Both the position numbers and the translations under genes were made by a program. The notes beneath the pieces are model-generated. The model was not told where the DNA came from. It worked only from the letters and a program-made list of their open reading frames with translations, and made no database searches. A DNA stretch of 64,000 nt from contig NC_063013.1 of the NCBI RefSeq assembly GCF_020509005.1, positions 558,001 to 622,000 of the forward strand, given 5' to 3'. This DNA comes from Fulvia fulva. Lineage: Eukaryota > Ascomycota > Dothideomycetes > Mycosphaerellales > Mycosphaerellaceae. The stretch's first letter is position 1. Each line of letters starts with the position of its first letter. Of this stretch, positions 10,984 to 20,558 are shown one piece after another.

Positions 10984-12078
10984 CTACAGCTTACTCTTGC
11001 CTCCACCGTCATCCTTCGCAATCTCAATCACAAGCTTGCCGAGCTGAGTTCCCTTGTTCATATCCTCAAAAAGACTATCAATATCCTTAATATTCTCAAT
11101 CCCCTGCACCGTCCTGCTGACCAACGGCTTCAGCCCCTTCTCGCCCACAAACTTCACCAGATCCGCAAACTCCTTCCTCGACCCCATTGTGCTACCCCTC
11201 AGCTCAATATTCTTGAGCACATCCGGCATAATCCACGTCATCTTCGGTCCCACCGTCATACCATACTGTGCAATCACGCCGCCATCTTTCAGGAGCTTCG
11301 CGCCAATTTGTGCAATGTCTCCACCCGCACCGTCGATGATGGCGTCCAGCTTTTTCCTGCCGGTGTCTTTTTCGAGTGCAGCGGCGAGTTTCTTGTCCCA
11401 GTCTTTCTCCTTGTAGTTCACGCCGCCTTTTGCGCCGAGTTGTTTCGCTTTCTCGATTTTCTCCTGTGAGCCGGAGGAGACGTAGACGTTTGCGCCGACT
11501 GCTACTGCGTATAGAAGTGCCATGACTGCGACGCCGCCTCCGATTCCGGTGACGAGGATGTTGTTCCCTTTCTTCGCGGCTTGGCTCTTTGTCATAACGG
11601 CCCTCCATGCGGTGAGTCCTGCGAGGGGGAGTGCGGCTGCCTCAGCAGATGTCAAATGGCTTGGTGCCTCCTCAACCTCACTAGCATCGATACACAGCAC
11701 CTCCGCCGCAGTGCCGAGCGGGTTCAACTTCGTGCCTCCCAAGATGGCATATCCCTTGACCGACTCTGGGCCATCAGGGTGATCCTTCCATCCGTGTCCT
11801 GGATTGAGGATGACACGCTTGCCTTGCCATGCTTTTGCTTTGTTGCCGGTCTGCACTACTACTCCGCAGCCATCGGCGAGGAGAGGAACGCCGAAGCCAA
11901 TGGCACCATAGAGACCTTGACGGATGAAGAGATCGCGATGGTTGAGGGCGGCGTGGGTGATTTTCACTACGAGGTCGTTGTCCTTTGGTTGTGGGGTGGG
12001 CTGCTCGATGGTCTTGAGAGGGTAGTAGACTTTCCCGGGCTTGCCTTCGACCTTTTCGATTACGAGGGCTTTGGGCAT
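10984..12078 (-). CDS. zinc-free MDR oxidoreductase (quinone-reductase/enoyl-reductase-like)
   Basis: Single-exon ORF of 364 residues. The N-terminal GroES-like domain carries HAALNHRDLFIRQG and PLLADGCGVV. The Rossmann domain has TGIGGGVAVMALLYAVAVGANVY (about residues 172-196). The catalytic zinc ligands of alcohol dehydrogenases are absent (no GHE motif), placing it in the NADPH-dependent quinone/zeta-crystallin-like branch of medium-chain dehydrogenases. Probable cytosolic reductase of small carbonyl or quinone compounds, substrate unknown. The Lys/Gly-rich C-terminus ends GGGKSKL. SKL is a classical peroxisomal PTS1 tripeptide, so peroxisomal import is plausible and worth noting. Confidence 0.85.
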   Translation of the reverse strand: MPKALVIEKVEGKPGKVYYPLKTIEQPTPQPKDNDLVVKITHAALNHRDLFIRQGLYGAIGFGVPLLADGCGVVVQTGNKAKAWQGKRVILNPGHGWKDHPDGPESVKGYAILGGTKLNPLGTAAEVLCIDASEVEEAPSHLTSAEAAALPLAGLTAWRAVMTKSQAAKKGNNILVTGIGGGVAVMALLYAVAVGANVYVSSGSQEKIEKAKQLGAKGGVNYKEKDWDKKLAAALEKDTGRKKLDAIIDGAGGDIAQIGAKLLKDGGVIAQYGMTVGPKMTWIMPDVLKNIELRGSTMGSRKEFADLVKFVGEKGLKPLVSRTVQGIENIKDIDSLFEDMNKGTQLGKLVIEIAKDDGGGKSKL

Positions 12079-12483
12079 GATGGCGCTTGGTAATGTATGT
12101 TTGTGGGAGAGGGGCTGGATCGTAGAGGATGTTTGTTATAACTTACGCTTACAAATGACGGTCTATCAATACCCATACACGATTCGTGACGATGATGTCG
12201 CGCTGGGAGGAGAGCTTCAAGGGAAGCCGAGGTCATCATCGGGTGGCCGGCCGAAGCCCGGGGAGCTCAATGTTGACAACGCTTGCACTTCGACCTTCCA
12301 TGCACTCCAATGCATATATCTCCACATCGATCTCCAGAGCGCCAGTGTAGAACCACTCGCTCATGTCGTCTCGAATGATAAACCGCTATCTCATACCTCT
12401 AAACCCTCACCAAACGCTTCCCTGGCACGCTTGACAGTCCTCCGTCTTGAGCAGCATCGTGACCTTTCTTCCACAGATGACCT
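12079..12483. other. intergenic, no supported gene
   Basis: Upstream of the MDR gene and downstream of the first small secreted protein gene. Only chance ORFs seen. Confidence 0.45.
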
Positions 12484-12751
12484 TCAACACTTTCCAGCGG
12501 TCGCCCAATGGCACCCACCGCCACAAATCGTGTTACAGGAGCAATAGTACTGGCGGGATGCTATCAGCACATTGTCTTCCAGGCAGTGTAGAACGGAGAC
12601 TAACCATGGTATGGCCTCTACATTTCTCGCCTTGGCCGTACTTGCACGCCTCACGGCGTTCGAGTCCACTGGACTCCCTTCGACAAGCAAACGCAGCCCC
12701 AGCACAGGCACGAATTATCAGTGCCACGAAGACCGTTGTGAAAAGCTTCAT
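12484..12751 (-). CDS. small secreted cysteine-rich protein (70 aa), effector-type candidate
   Basis: Exon 1 is 12751-12605 (49 codons). A 55-nt GTTAGT...CAG intron with a branch-like CTGAT follows, then exon 2 at 12549-12484. Phase is 0 on both sides. The first 22 residues form a strong signal peptide ending AGAAFA. The rest holds 8 Cys in 48 residues, including YYCSC and ICGGGC. An LERR site before EAC could be a Kex2-like processing point. Neither exon alone looks like a gene. Joining them gives signal, cysteine array and a stop right after the last Cys (GKC-stop), which supports the model. I know no named family for it. Secreted location is inferred. A role in host interaction or microbial competition is only a guess. 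Confidence 0.6.
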
Positions 12752-13476
12752 GATGATGTGGACTTGGCTGATGGATCAAAATGGGTGAATGAGGTACTGT
12801 TCTGGGGCAATGGATCATGTGCAGCTGGGTCTCGCCACGGCAGTGACAGTGACTATACTTATAGCACTGACCTGATAGCTCTAGCAAAGCGACTGTCTGG
12901 AGCCACTGGAGATGGTGTGGCGCTCCGCGGATGAAAGTTACCACATCAGCTGCAAAGATCTACGATCGGTACTGTTGTACCACACCGTATCAGTTCCCCT
13001 TGCATCGGCGTAACAGCCACTGGTTACATCAGGAAGCATATGTTCGAAATCGCATCCACCGTCTCGCTTGCTCTTCGTCTGTAACTCGCTATTCGACAAC
13101 AGCCGATGGCACGGCGCACATCGTGCCACCCACCTGCTCATCCTAGCTGCCATAAATGCTGCCTCATATTCCTCCAACATCAGCCAAGGGAAGAATAATT
13201 GCAGTCATCGAGCCGATGCAAAGAGGCATGAAAGTCGACAACGTTTATAAGTTTGCTAGGTCTGCAGCAGCCCTTGCTGAGGGTGAGTAATGGATGATGT
13301 TGATGAGCCACCCGAACATGAGCAGAAGGATACAAGAAATCGCTAGAGTCCGCTGCTATTGCTAACGTAGGCATTCGTCTTCGAAGGCGCACATGAAGAC
13401 TTCCATCACTGGAACCCGTCCAAATGTATCGAAATCGTCGAAAATATGACTAGAGCAAGACAACATCACAACATCG
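12752..13476. other. gene-poor spacer between two secreted-protein genes
   Basis: No supported gene. On the plus strand a GTGAGT donor (13283) and a perfect CTAAC...TAG acceptor (ending 13370) flank two open stretches, but their frames do not join (see rejected items). Confidence 0.4.
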
Positions 13477-13790
13477 TCAAGACGAACACTTCATACACCC
13501 CGCCCACATAAAGTCAGTATCGCTCCCCTGAACGCATCGGCCTTCTTTCTTCCCGGGGCAAGGCTTGCAGTTGTCGTTCAACACCCACTTGGTCCCGCAG
13601 CCGTCGTACCGATAGTCACAAGCACTGGTACATCTCACCTGCAAGACTATTCGGACTTGCAGCGAAGGCTAGCGTTCGATACACTCACGACTCAAAGCTT
13701 GTGCGTACTGCAATGAGCTTCGCCAAGTCTGCAGGCCGCAGAGACCGTGAAGGGCAGCAAGACTAGGCAGCCTAGAAAGAAGGACCTCAT
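13477..13790 (-). CDS. small secreted cysteine-rich protein (about 83 aa), splice uncertain
   Basis: Exon 1 (13790-13709) encodes a clear signal peptide (MRSFFLGCLVLLPFTVSA) followed by ACRLGEAHC. Exon 2 (13646-13477) encodes eight more Cys with patterns such as RCTSACDY, DGCGTKW and CKPCPGKK, ending MKCSS-stop. My model uses a GTACGC donor and the AATAG acceptor, which keeps the Cys-rich frame. The stronger-looking pair (GTGAGT at about 13691-13686 and TTGCAG 8 nt further on) also keeps the frame, but would include an in-frame TGA 2 codons before the donor. So either the weak pair is used or the gene is recently disabled. Ten Cys in about 65 mature residues suggest a disulfide-stabilised secreted protein of unknown function. 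Confidence 0.5.
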
Positions 13791-15020
13791 CGTGTATGAT
13801 ATGTGATGATATGCCTTGATACAGTTGGATGCCGTGAGTGATAGAACAAGCGTCAATGGACATGACATGAAGCATGCAGACAGACTGGCCAGTAACACGC
13901 CTTTATCTCGCAGTCCCACTGAGCCGTCAAGGCCGCAACCAAGATACGGCACACGACTCTCGCTTTCGCGTCCGGCAGATGAACCGAAGGTTGAATCAGG
14001 TCACCCCAGATCTCTATTGATCCGGTTACACAACATGCCTTTCTGGGCCCTTGTCATGGCTTACGACTGAGAATGAAATACTCGCAACGCAGAGCAAGGG
14101 CATTAGACGATCTCTTTGCTCCTTCACTGCATGAGCAACACTTCAATCATGGCTTGTCTCAGCCTCTGATAGCTTGATGGTTGCACGCAGCAGCAAATGC
14201 GAACTGAGCAACAAAGACGAATGCCAGGCCCAGTACGACCCTGCTGTACGGCTGCCGTTGAGACTGCTTCGAAGACACGTTCGACGAGCAGATCAACCTC
14301 GACGCATTAAGTCGCCTACACGCACAAAACGCTCGCTTCACAGACATTTTTAGGTATGTCCCCTGGCTGGCAGTGATTCACCCAAGTTCAAGATGACCTC
14401 CAGATGGCTTCTCTATTCGCCCAGAAAATGCAATACAAGAAGCCACTCATGGACGTGGCTGAAGCTCTTATCAGCAGACAGGTATAACATCTGTGCGACT
14501 ACACCTCCCAGGTCTTTATGCTCTCCGCGCTACTCCTTACTTTGTACGACCTGTTTGCTCCGAGCTGAGTAACACAGTGCTGTGCGAAAGCGAGCTGAGG
14601 ATGCGCTTGGTACGATTTGATGAGTGTTAACCAACCGGACACCACATTATAGGCAGCTTGTAGACGGTGTGGAAGAATGCCTCACCGAGGGCCCGAGGGG
14701 CATCGCATTGCAGAGCTATACTTAGCCTACCGTGTGTCCTGAAGGGGATGTGGGTTTAGATCTGGATCGATGTTGTTTCTCAGACTAGCTTGACAAACGT
14801 GCGCAGTAGCTACGGCGTACGACTGCGACTGCCAACAAGGCTACGGGCTCAATACTACTCTTAGCATGCAAAGCAATCACTACGCCTCTTTCTGATACCA
14901 AAGCACTGAGACCTGGAAGCATTCCATCACCTCAGAATATCTCCGGTCCATACTACCCTCAGCCAACAGCCTCAAGCTAAACAACCCCGCTGCAAAGGAC
15001 CGCGAATGGATCCACCCTTC
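13791..15020. other. 1.2-kb gene-poor stretch
   Basis: Nothing firmly supported. A plus-strand run of codons near 14269-14353 followed by GTATGT...CCTCCAG and another open stretch to about 14481 resembles exon-intron structure, but the phases do not fit. Confidence 0.35.
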
Positions 15021-15245
15021 TTAGGGGCAGGTGAACTAATCACATATGAGTGAATGCATCAACTTTCGATGGAGAGTGCTTGAGCATACCTTCGTGCAAC
15101 CGGGCTCACGAGCTTCAATTCCAGGAGCTTTTCCCTGGAGATCTTGAACGTCACGGAATTCCTTGAATTCAGGATCGCGTCGCATGACAGCCGCCGTAGC
15201 GAGGCTGGCTGTAAGGGCGAGGATGATGGGTTGATGGACTTGCAT
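15021..15245 (-). CDS. small secreted peptide precursor (56 aa)
   Basis: Exon 1 is 15245-15090 (52 codons). A 54-nt GTATGC...TTAG intron follows, then a 15-nt exon 2 (15035-15021) that adds FTCP and TAA in phase 0. The signal peptide covers about residues 1-20 (MQVHQPIILALTASLATAAV). An RR pair just after it could be a processing site, followed by a charged 30-residue region. Only two Cys remain, in the C-terminal motif CTKFTC, which could form a small loop. Without the splice the ORF would run on with a less plausible tail. Family unknown. It is the third gene of this type on the same strand within 3 kb. Confidence 0.45.
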
Positions 15246-16121
15246 TGTTGTATGCTTCGATGACAATACTGGATGATGACAGGAGCTCTTTGTCATCAAG
15301 TTGTTCAAGTGTTGAGAGTTTATGATTCACATACCCTTCGGGGAGTTCTGAGATTTTATGTCCAGTGAACTATCCAGTAGCCCGAGCGTCAGCGACAAAG
15401 ACCAACACGAGCATTGTTTCGTATCTTCAGCTTTCGGCTCCTTTGGCTCTCTTACTGGTCTATAGTGACCATGGTGTCCGGTGATGTCCGGCGAAGCACA
15501 CGGTGCACAGCAAGTGAAGTGAACTGTCGCACCAACCCCACGCGAGCTTCATGGTGCCATTCGTCGGCGAGAGTACGATGTGTCAACATCAGACCATGGC
15601 GATATCCAGGAAGTGGTGGACTGCTTGGCACGTAAAGGGAGTGCTGTCAATCTGAGACCGGCGGGCACGTGGAGGGATGCTGCCAAGAACCAGCTCGTGA
15701 CAACTTTTTACCAGAACGTGGAAGCATCCTGAGTTTGGACAGCACGACACGTTCATCACTCTCTCGGATACAACGATACTGCTGAGCAGAAGTTGCAGCT
15801 ACACGGGGGGATTCAGGTATCTAGAGAGGAAAATAGATGATGCACATACTCATTTCGAGAACTTCTTCCGGCCTATGGGGCCTAGGATGCCACCGCATCG
15901 CTTTGATGATGTGCAGTCCCGATCAAATGCTCCGGGTAGTTGTTGTTACCAAGCTCCTCAACCGAAGGATGAACCTAGATGTCGCGCATGATGTGAGACA
16001 ATGTCTACCCACGTGCTACCTAATAACATCAAACCACTCTTCAACACAGCCAAAGATCCATTCACCACGCCTCACCACTCCATCAACTCAAACCATTCAC
16101 TACCCTAACCCCCTCCCCACC
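15246..16121. other. intergenic, no supported gene
   Basis: Only short ORFs, including one starting with a hydrophobic stretch near 15414 that lacks an ATG. Pyrimidine-rich sequence at 16080-16180 already belongs to the 3' end of the next gene. Confidence 0.4.
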
Positions 16122-16664
16122 TCACCCCTCCATCACCACATCCACATCCCCCTCCACCACCTCCCTCAACCCCCTTACCTCCCGCCCCAGCGCCTTCACC
16201 GCAATCTTCGCAATCTCCAACTTCATCTTCAACACCCTGGCGCGCCTCTCATACTCCTCGATCCTCCTCCGTTGCTCCTCCTTCAACTCGAACAAAGCCC
16301 TAAACGCCGTGTCGAAAACGCTCGGCTGGCCGTTCTTGGGAGGCTTAGGCCATTCGAGGAGGGATTCTGTCTGTTCGATGGAGGTCTCGATCAAGGCGGA
16401 GAGGGATGCGCGTTGAGAGGCTTCGAGGGCTTTTCGCGCGGCGAGGTTGGATTTCATTGTTTGGAGGATGCTGGGTGCGCGGGGTTTTTTGCGCGAGGGA
16501 GTTGCTGATGTGGTGTGCGGAGGGGCGGCATGGGGTTGGATCGCTAATGCTAAGGCTGCAGCGCCGGTCAGGATGGTCTCGAGGTTGGAGATGTGCTGGC
16601 TGATGCTGGTAAGTGCTTGCTGGTGTGCCATTGCTATGCACGGTGTCTCTGATAGTTGAGACAT
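16122..16664 (-). CDS. small coiled-coil protein of unknown function
   Basis: 180 residues from the Met at 16664 (an internal Met at 16631, MAHQQAL, is an alternative). An Ala-rich segment in the first half is followed by a basic SRKKPRAPS patch. The second half is a long charged helix (FELKEEQRRRIEEYERRARVLKMKLEIAKIAVKALG) that reads as a coiled coil. It has no signal peptide or membrane segment. The architecture recalls small kinetochore or transport-complex subunits, but I cannot assign a family. It lies downstream of, and in the same orientation as, the mitochondrial uS9 gene. Confidence 0.55.
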   Translation of the reverse strand: MSQLSETPCIAMAHQQALTSISQHISNLETILTGAAALALAIQPHAAPPHTTSATPSRKKPRAPSILQTMKSNLAARKALEASQRASLSALIETSIEQTESLLEWPKPPKNGQPSVFDTAFRALFELKEEQRRRIEEYERRARVLKMKLEIAKIAVKALGREVRGLREVVEGDVDVVMEG

Positions 16665-16822
16665 TCGTCAGAAGGGGGCTGCAGTCTTGTATATGAGCCA
16701 TCGGATGTTTGGCAGTTGTCAAAGGATAAGGCATTGGACAATGGCAGATGGAAGGATAGCCATTGTGGCTTTGATATCGAGGCTTTGTACAGGTGGTATA
16801 CACAGCTTTTGAGCATGCTCTT

Positions 16823-17864
16823 CTAACGCTTGACCCAGGCGGGCATCTTTCGTGCCTTCAGCTTGCCAGGTTTCTTTCTCTCGACTCTTCTTGGGTCGCG
16901 CTTTACAACGCCGGCTGTGAATATATGTTAGCAGAGCGTACTGGTCAGGTATTGATGGTGTGGACTCACCTCTCCTCAACGCCGGCTTCAATGCCGGCTC
17001 ATGTGCCAGCAGAGCCTTCGCGACACCCAATGTAATCGCCTCAGCCTGTCCTGTTGTGCCACCTCCCTTCACCAACGCCCAAACATTGTACTTATCTAAC
17101 CTTTGCGTCGCCTTCAATGCCCACACTGCACTCTCCCGATCATGCATACGCCCGAAGAAGTCTGTCAACTTCTTACCATTGATCAGACATTGTCCATCAC
17201 CTTCCACGAGATACACTGCTGCTTTGCTGGACTTTCTTCTGCCCACTGCCTTTGCTCTCCCATACTGATCAATGACAATTGGATTTGGTGTGTTCAGATG
17301 TGGCTGCACCAGGCGCTTGTACCTATCCAGGGCTTCCGTCACTTCGGCAGGTATCAAAGAGGGATGGATGTAATTCAGACGCTTGAGCAGCTCGACTAGC
17401 GTGTTGTAGGACTTTGCTCGGACATTCTCCTGCGTCTCGATCTTGTACAGGTCTCGTGACTTCCATCGTACGCTGGGCGCTTCTCCTCGAGGTAATGTCG
17501 GCAGTGTTTGATATTTCCGCAGCAGTGCTGTGAGCTCCAGCAGATCGTCTGTGTACTTTGGCGTTGCTGTGAAGTACGAGGGCGATGCTGGGACAATGCG
17601 GATTCGTCTGAGCATAGCCCGTTGGCGTGATTCGGGGTCGTTGCGGGAGTCCTCGTTCTCTACCAGCTGTGCTCGCGGTCTGCCTCGTCCGAATTGATTC
17701 GGGTCCTTGTTGAGTCGTACGGGTGGTGCTGCTTTGATGTCTCCCTGGCGTTCAATGGGCGTTGCCCGACATCTGCTGGACTGATGTATCGTTCGCCGCC
17801 TTGACGCAGTCTGGCATACTGCAACAGCCCGCCGACAGCCATTGCGCACGAGATTCGACTCCAT
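16823..17864 (-). CDS. MRPS9: mitochondrial small-subunit ribosomal protein uS9m
   Basis: Exon 1 is 17864-16970 and exon 2 is 16914-16823, separated by a 55-nt intron with phase 1 (328 residues; a Met 5 codons earlier, at 17879, is possible). The splice restores the canonical S9 ending: KPALRR then [20 protein letters not shown] and a final WVKR that reaches into the decoding site. The core S9 signature [12 protein letters not shown] and the segment [19 protein letters not shown] are present. An Arg-rich, Ser-containing N-terminus fits a mitochondrial targeting peptide. The gene is divergent from eEF1B-gamma, so two translation genes share one 289-bp upstream region. Confidence 0.93.
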
Positions 17865-18153
17865 GGCGACAGTGTCCACACGTCAATGCCGTTCGTGCTC
17901 GACTTGATAGACATCTTGGGCAGGAACGAGTCGCCGGAAGTGCCAAGCAGTGCTCCCATTGGTCAGTGTCAGCAGGGAAGCTTTGGCGAGCACGGCCAGA
18001 GAAAAATGCCCGCCTCTTCCAACAGACCGCGCTGCTCTTGCTCATCCCCCATACACCACCGACAGTACTCACATCTCACCCACGTCTTCGCTACAAAAAG
18101 CCAACGAAGGCGACCTGCACATACACACTCTCTCACACGACAGCACAGCAACC
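17865..18153. promoter_or_regulatory. shared divergent upstream region of uS9m and eEF1B-gamma
   Basis: A 289-bp region separates the two start codons. No TATA box is obvious. It is GC-mixed with CT-rich patches just upstream of the eEF1B-gamma ATG. Bidirectional promoter use is inferred from spacing only. Confidence 0.4.
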
Positions 18154-19689
18154 ATGGGTTTCGGCAAGATCTACTCCTACGAGGTGTGTCCTCCCACGAA
18201 ACCCCCACCGCCCAAGCATCTGTAGCTTGCGGCGTATGGAGAAACTTGCGCTGACACGCCTTCCACTCGTAGGGCAACCCACGCACCACCGCCATTCTCG
18301 CTGTTGCCAAGGCCAACGGCCTCGACCTCGAGCTGGTGCACACCGAGCCTGGCAAAGTCAGCGACGACTACAGGAAGATCAACAAGCTCGGCAAGGTCCC
18401 AACTTTCCAGGGCCAGGATGGCTACGTCCTGAGCGAGTGCATCGCCATTGCCATCTACCGTCAGTCTCCCATATCCATACGCAGGAAAAGCCGCCGTCTG
18501 CACATACCACCCCACCTTGCAATGATGAAAGATCAGTATAAACAGTTATCCCTGTCTGAAGACTATTGTTGAGAACGTATTCACACTCTGATTGCAATCC
18601 ATCATACAAGCTGCTACACTCACACAACTCTGGTGGGCATCGACTGACAGCATCATCTTAGTCACCTCCCAGAACGAGAAGACCGCACTCCTCGGCAAGA
18701 CCAAGCAGGACTACGCATCCATCCTCCGCTGGATGTCCTTTGCCAACACCGAGCTCCTCCCCGGCCTCGCTGGCTGGTTCCGTCCGCTGCTTGGCAAGGA
18801 CGCTTACAACAAGAAGAACATCGAGGACTCCAAGAAGCGCACCCAGAACAACATCAAGGTCCTCGAAGACCACCTCTTGGTCAACACCTACCTCGTTGGC
18901 GAGCGTCTCACCCTCGCCGACATTTTCACCGCCGCCATCGTTGCACGTGGCTACGACTACGTCTTCGACAAGGCATGGCGCGCACAGAACCCAACCGTCA
19001 CTCGATGGTTCGAGACTGTAGCCAACCAGGAAATTTACAAGGCTGTTGCCGGTGAACTCAAGTTCATTGAGAAGGCCATCCCAGACACTCCACCAAAGAA
19101 GGAGAAGGAGGATAAGCCAAAGGCTGAGCAGTCAAAGAAGCAGGAGAAGAAGAAGGAGGTCGCGGAAGAGGAGGAGGATGAGCCAGTTGAGAAGCCAAAG
19201 GCCAAGCACCCTCTCGAGGCACTACCAAAGGCAACCTTCGTCCTCGACGACTGGAAGCGCAAGTACTCCAACGAAGAGACCCGTGAGGTCGCTCTTCCTT
19301 GGTTCTGGGAGAACGTCAACTTCGAGGAGTACTCCATCTGGCGTGTCGACTACAAGTACAACGACGAGCTCACCATGACCTTCATGACGAGCAACCTGGT
19401 CGGTGGTTTCTTCGCCCGTCTCGAGGCCAGCCGCAAGTACCTCTTCGGTGCCGCGTCCGTCTTTGGCGTTACCAACGACAGCGTCGTTCGTGGTGCCTTT
19501 GTCGTCCGCGGCCAGGAGGCCCTCCCAGCTTTCGATGTCGCACCAGACTACGAGAGCTACGAGTTCACCAAGCTCGACCCGACCAAGAAGGACGACCAGG
19601 AGTTTGTCAACGACATGTGGGCGTGGGACAAGCCAATCGATGTCAACGGCAAGCCATACGAGTGGGCTGACGGCAAGGTCTTCAAGTAA
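18154..19689 (+). CDS. translation elongation factor eEF1B gamma subunit
   Basis: Exons 18154-18183, 18273-18459 and 18662-19689 (414 residues). The 10-codon first exon and the 202-nt second intron were chosen because they give continuous family sequence (YSYE-GNPRTTAIL; IAIY-LTSQNEKTALLGKTKQDYASI). Domains are an N-terminal GST-like fold (1 to about 80), GST C-terminal helices (about 90-200), a Lys/Glu-rich linker (PPKKEKEDKPKAE...) and the conserved EF1G domain to the end (about 255-414, with WRVDYKYNDEL and FFARLEASRKYLFG). The protein is a scaffold of the eEF1B exchange complex that recharges eEF1A with GTP. Yeast equivalents are CAM1/TEF4. Confidence 0.95.
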
Positions 19690-20138
19690 GCGTGTCGCCT
19701 TGACGACATGGTTTCTTGATGACGCTCTTTCTTTAGATAGACGACGGCATGTGGCATGAATGAACAATACCAACAAAAGTTCGTGCAGGGTTCTGGCAGC
19801 ATTGATGGCATGACTGATGAAGCATGAAGACAATGCTCTTGTCGGGTGGTGCTTAATAAAGCTGTTGGGACTTGCAGCGGATAGAGAAGAGCCACAGAAA
19901 GCGAGCAAGCACAATATGATACCATCCTCCCGCCATTACTTGCTTTCCCTTAATCGTTGGCCTTGCCATCGGTGAGTAAAGTGTTGATGCACGATTCTGA
20001 GAGACTCTTCCCGGCCGCGTGCCGTGTCATAGTACGACCGACTTGGGATCAGTTGCGACCGGTGTATCATGCAGAGCGGTGAAAATGTCCTGATGTGCAT
20101 GGCCAGTCTACAAGACTACAGAAAGGTACCCGAACCAG
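19690..20138. other. 3' flank of eEF1B-gamma / intergenic
   Basis: No gene supported. Probably the eEF1B-gamma 3' UTR and spacer. Confidence 0.45.
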
Positions 20139-20558
20139 ATGCCAGACACGACTGATTGGGACATTCTATTCGACCTGCGCTCGTATCCGCAGCCCGATAC
20201 AGTTACGCCAATTCCTGCTGACAGCATCCCTCAAGCACACAAGATAGCCACCGAATGGCTTATTGGCACCGAGCTCATCACTTGGAGTGGCGTAGTAGCC
20301 AGAACAAGTCTCGTCCCATACACAAAGCCAAGGATGACGGTATTCGCCATCACTGTCCCGTCACAAAGCGCTTCCTGCATAGTCCTTCCCTCCCTAGAGA
20401 CAGTAAACGCATCGAAGCCTGGACAGCCTCTAAGACCACTTCCGATATTCGTAACCCCGCCCTGTGTCAATGGTGGCTGCAAAGAAGATGACAGCACAGC
20501 CTACTGTTACTCTCATCATCAAAAGCAACAGACACCACACCATCCATCCTATCATTAG
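20139..20558 (+). CDS. possible small unknown protein (139 aa)
   Basis: An ATG-started ORF whose composition reads like a protein for the first 110 codons (TEWLIGTELITWSG, a VPYTKPRMTVFAI segment), with CVNGGC near the end. It has no signal peptide, membrane span or family that I recognise. Its last 92 bases overlap the minus-strand MYND gene's 3' end, and its tail is low-complexity His/Gln, so the true 3' end may be an unrecognised splice or the ORF may be chance. Confidence 0.25.
   Translation: MPDTTDWDILFDLRSYPQPDTVTPIPADSIPQAHKIATEWLIGTELITWSGVVARTSLVPYTKPRMTVFAITVPSQSASCIVLPSLETVNASKPGQPLRPLPIFVTPPCVNGGCKEDDSTAYCYSHHQKQQTPHHPSYH

Noticed and set aside
13213..13512. Plus-strand pair of open stretches with GTGAGT donor and CTAAC...TAG acceptor
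   Set aside because: The upstream frame (MQRGMKVDNVYKFARSAAALAE) ends in phase 1, while the open downstream frame needs phase 0. The region also overlaps a minus-strand secreted-protein gene.
14258..14481. Plus-strand exon-like pieces (FDEQINLDALSRLHAQNARFTDIF; KMQYKKPLMDVAEALISRQ) around a 50-nt intron-like segment
   Set aside because: The pieces cannot be joined in one phase and neither has a start. Kept only as a possible relic.
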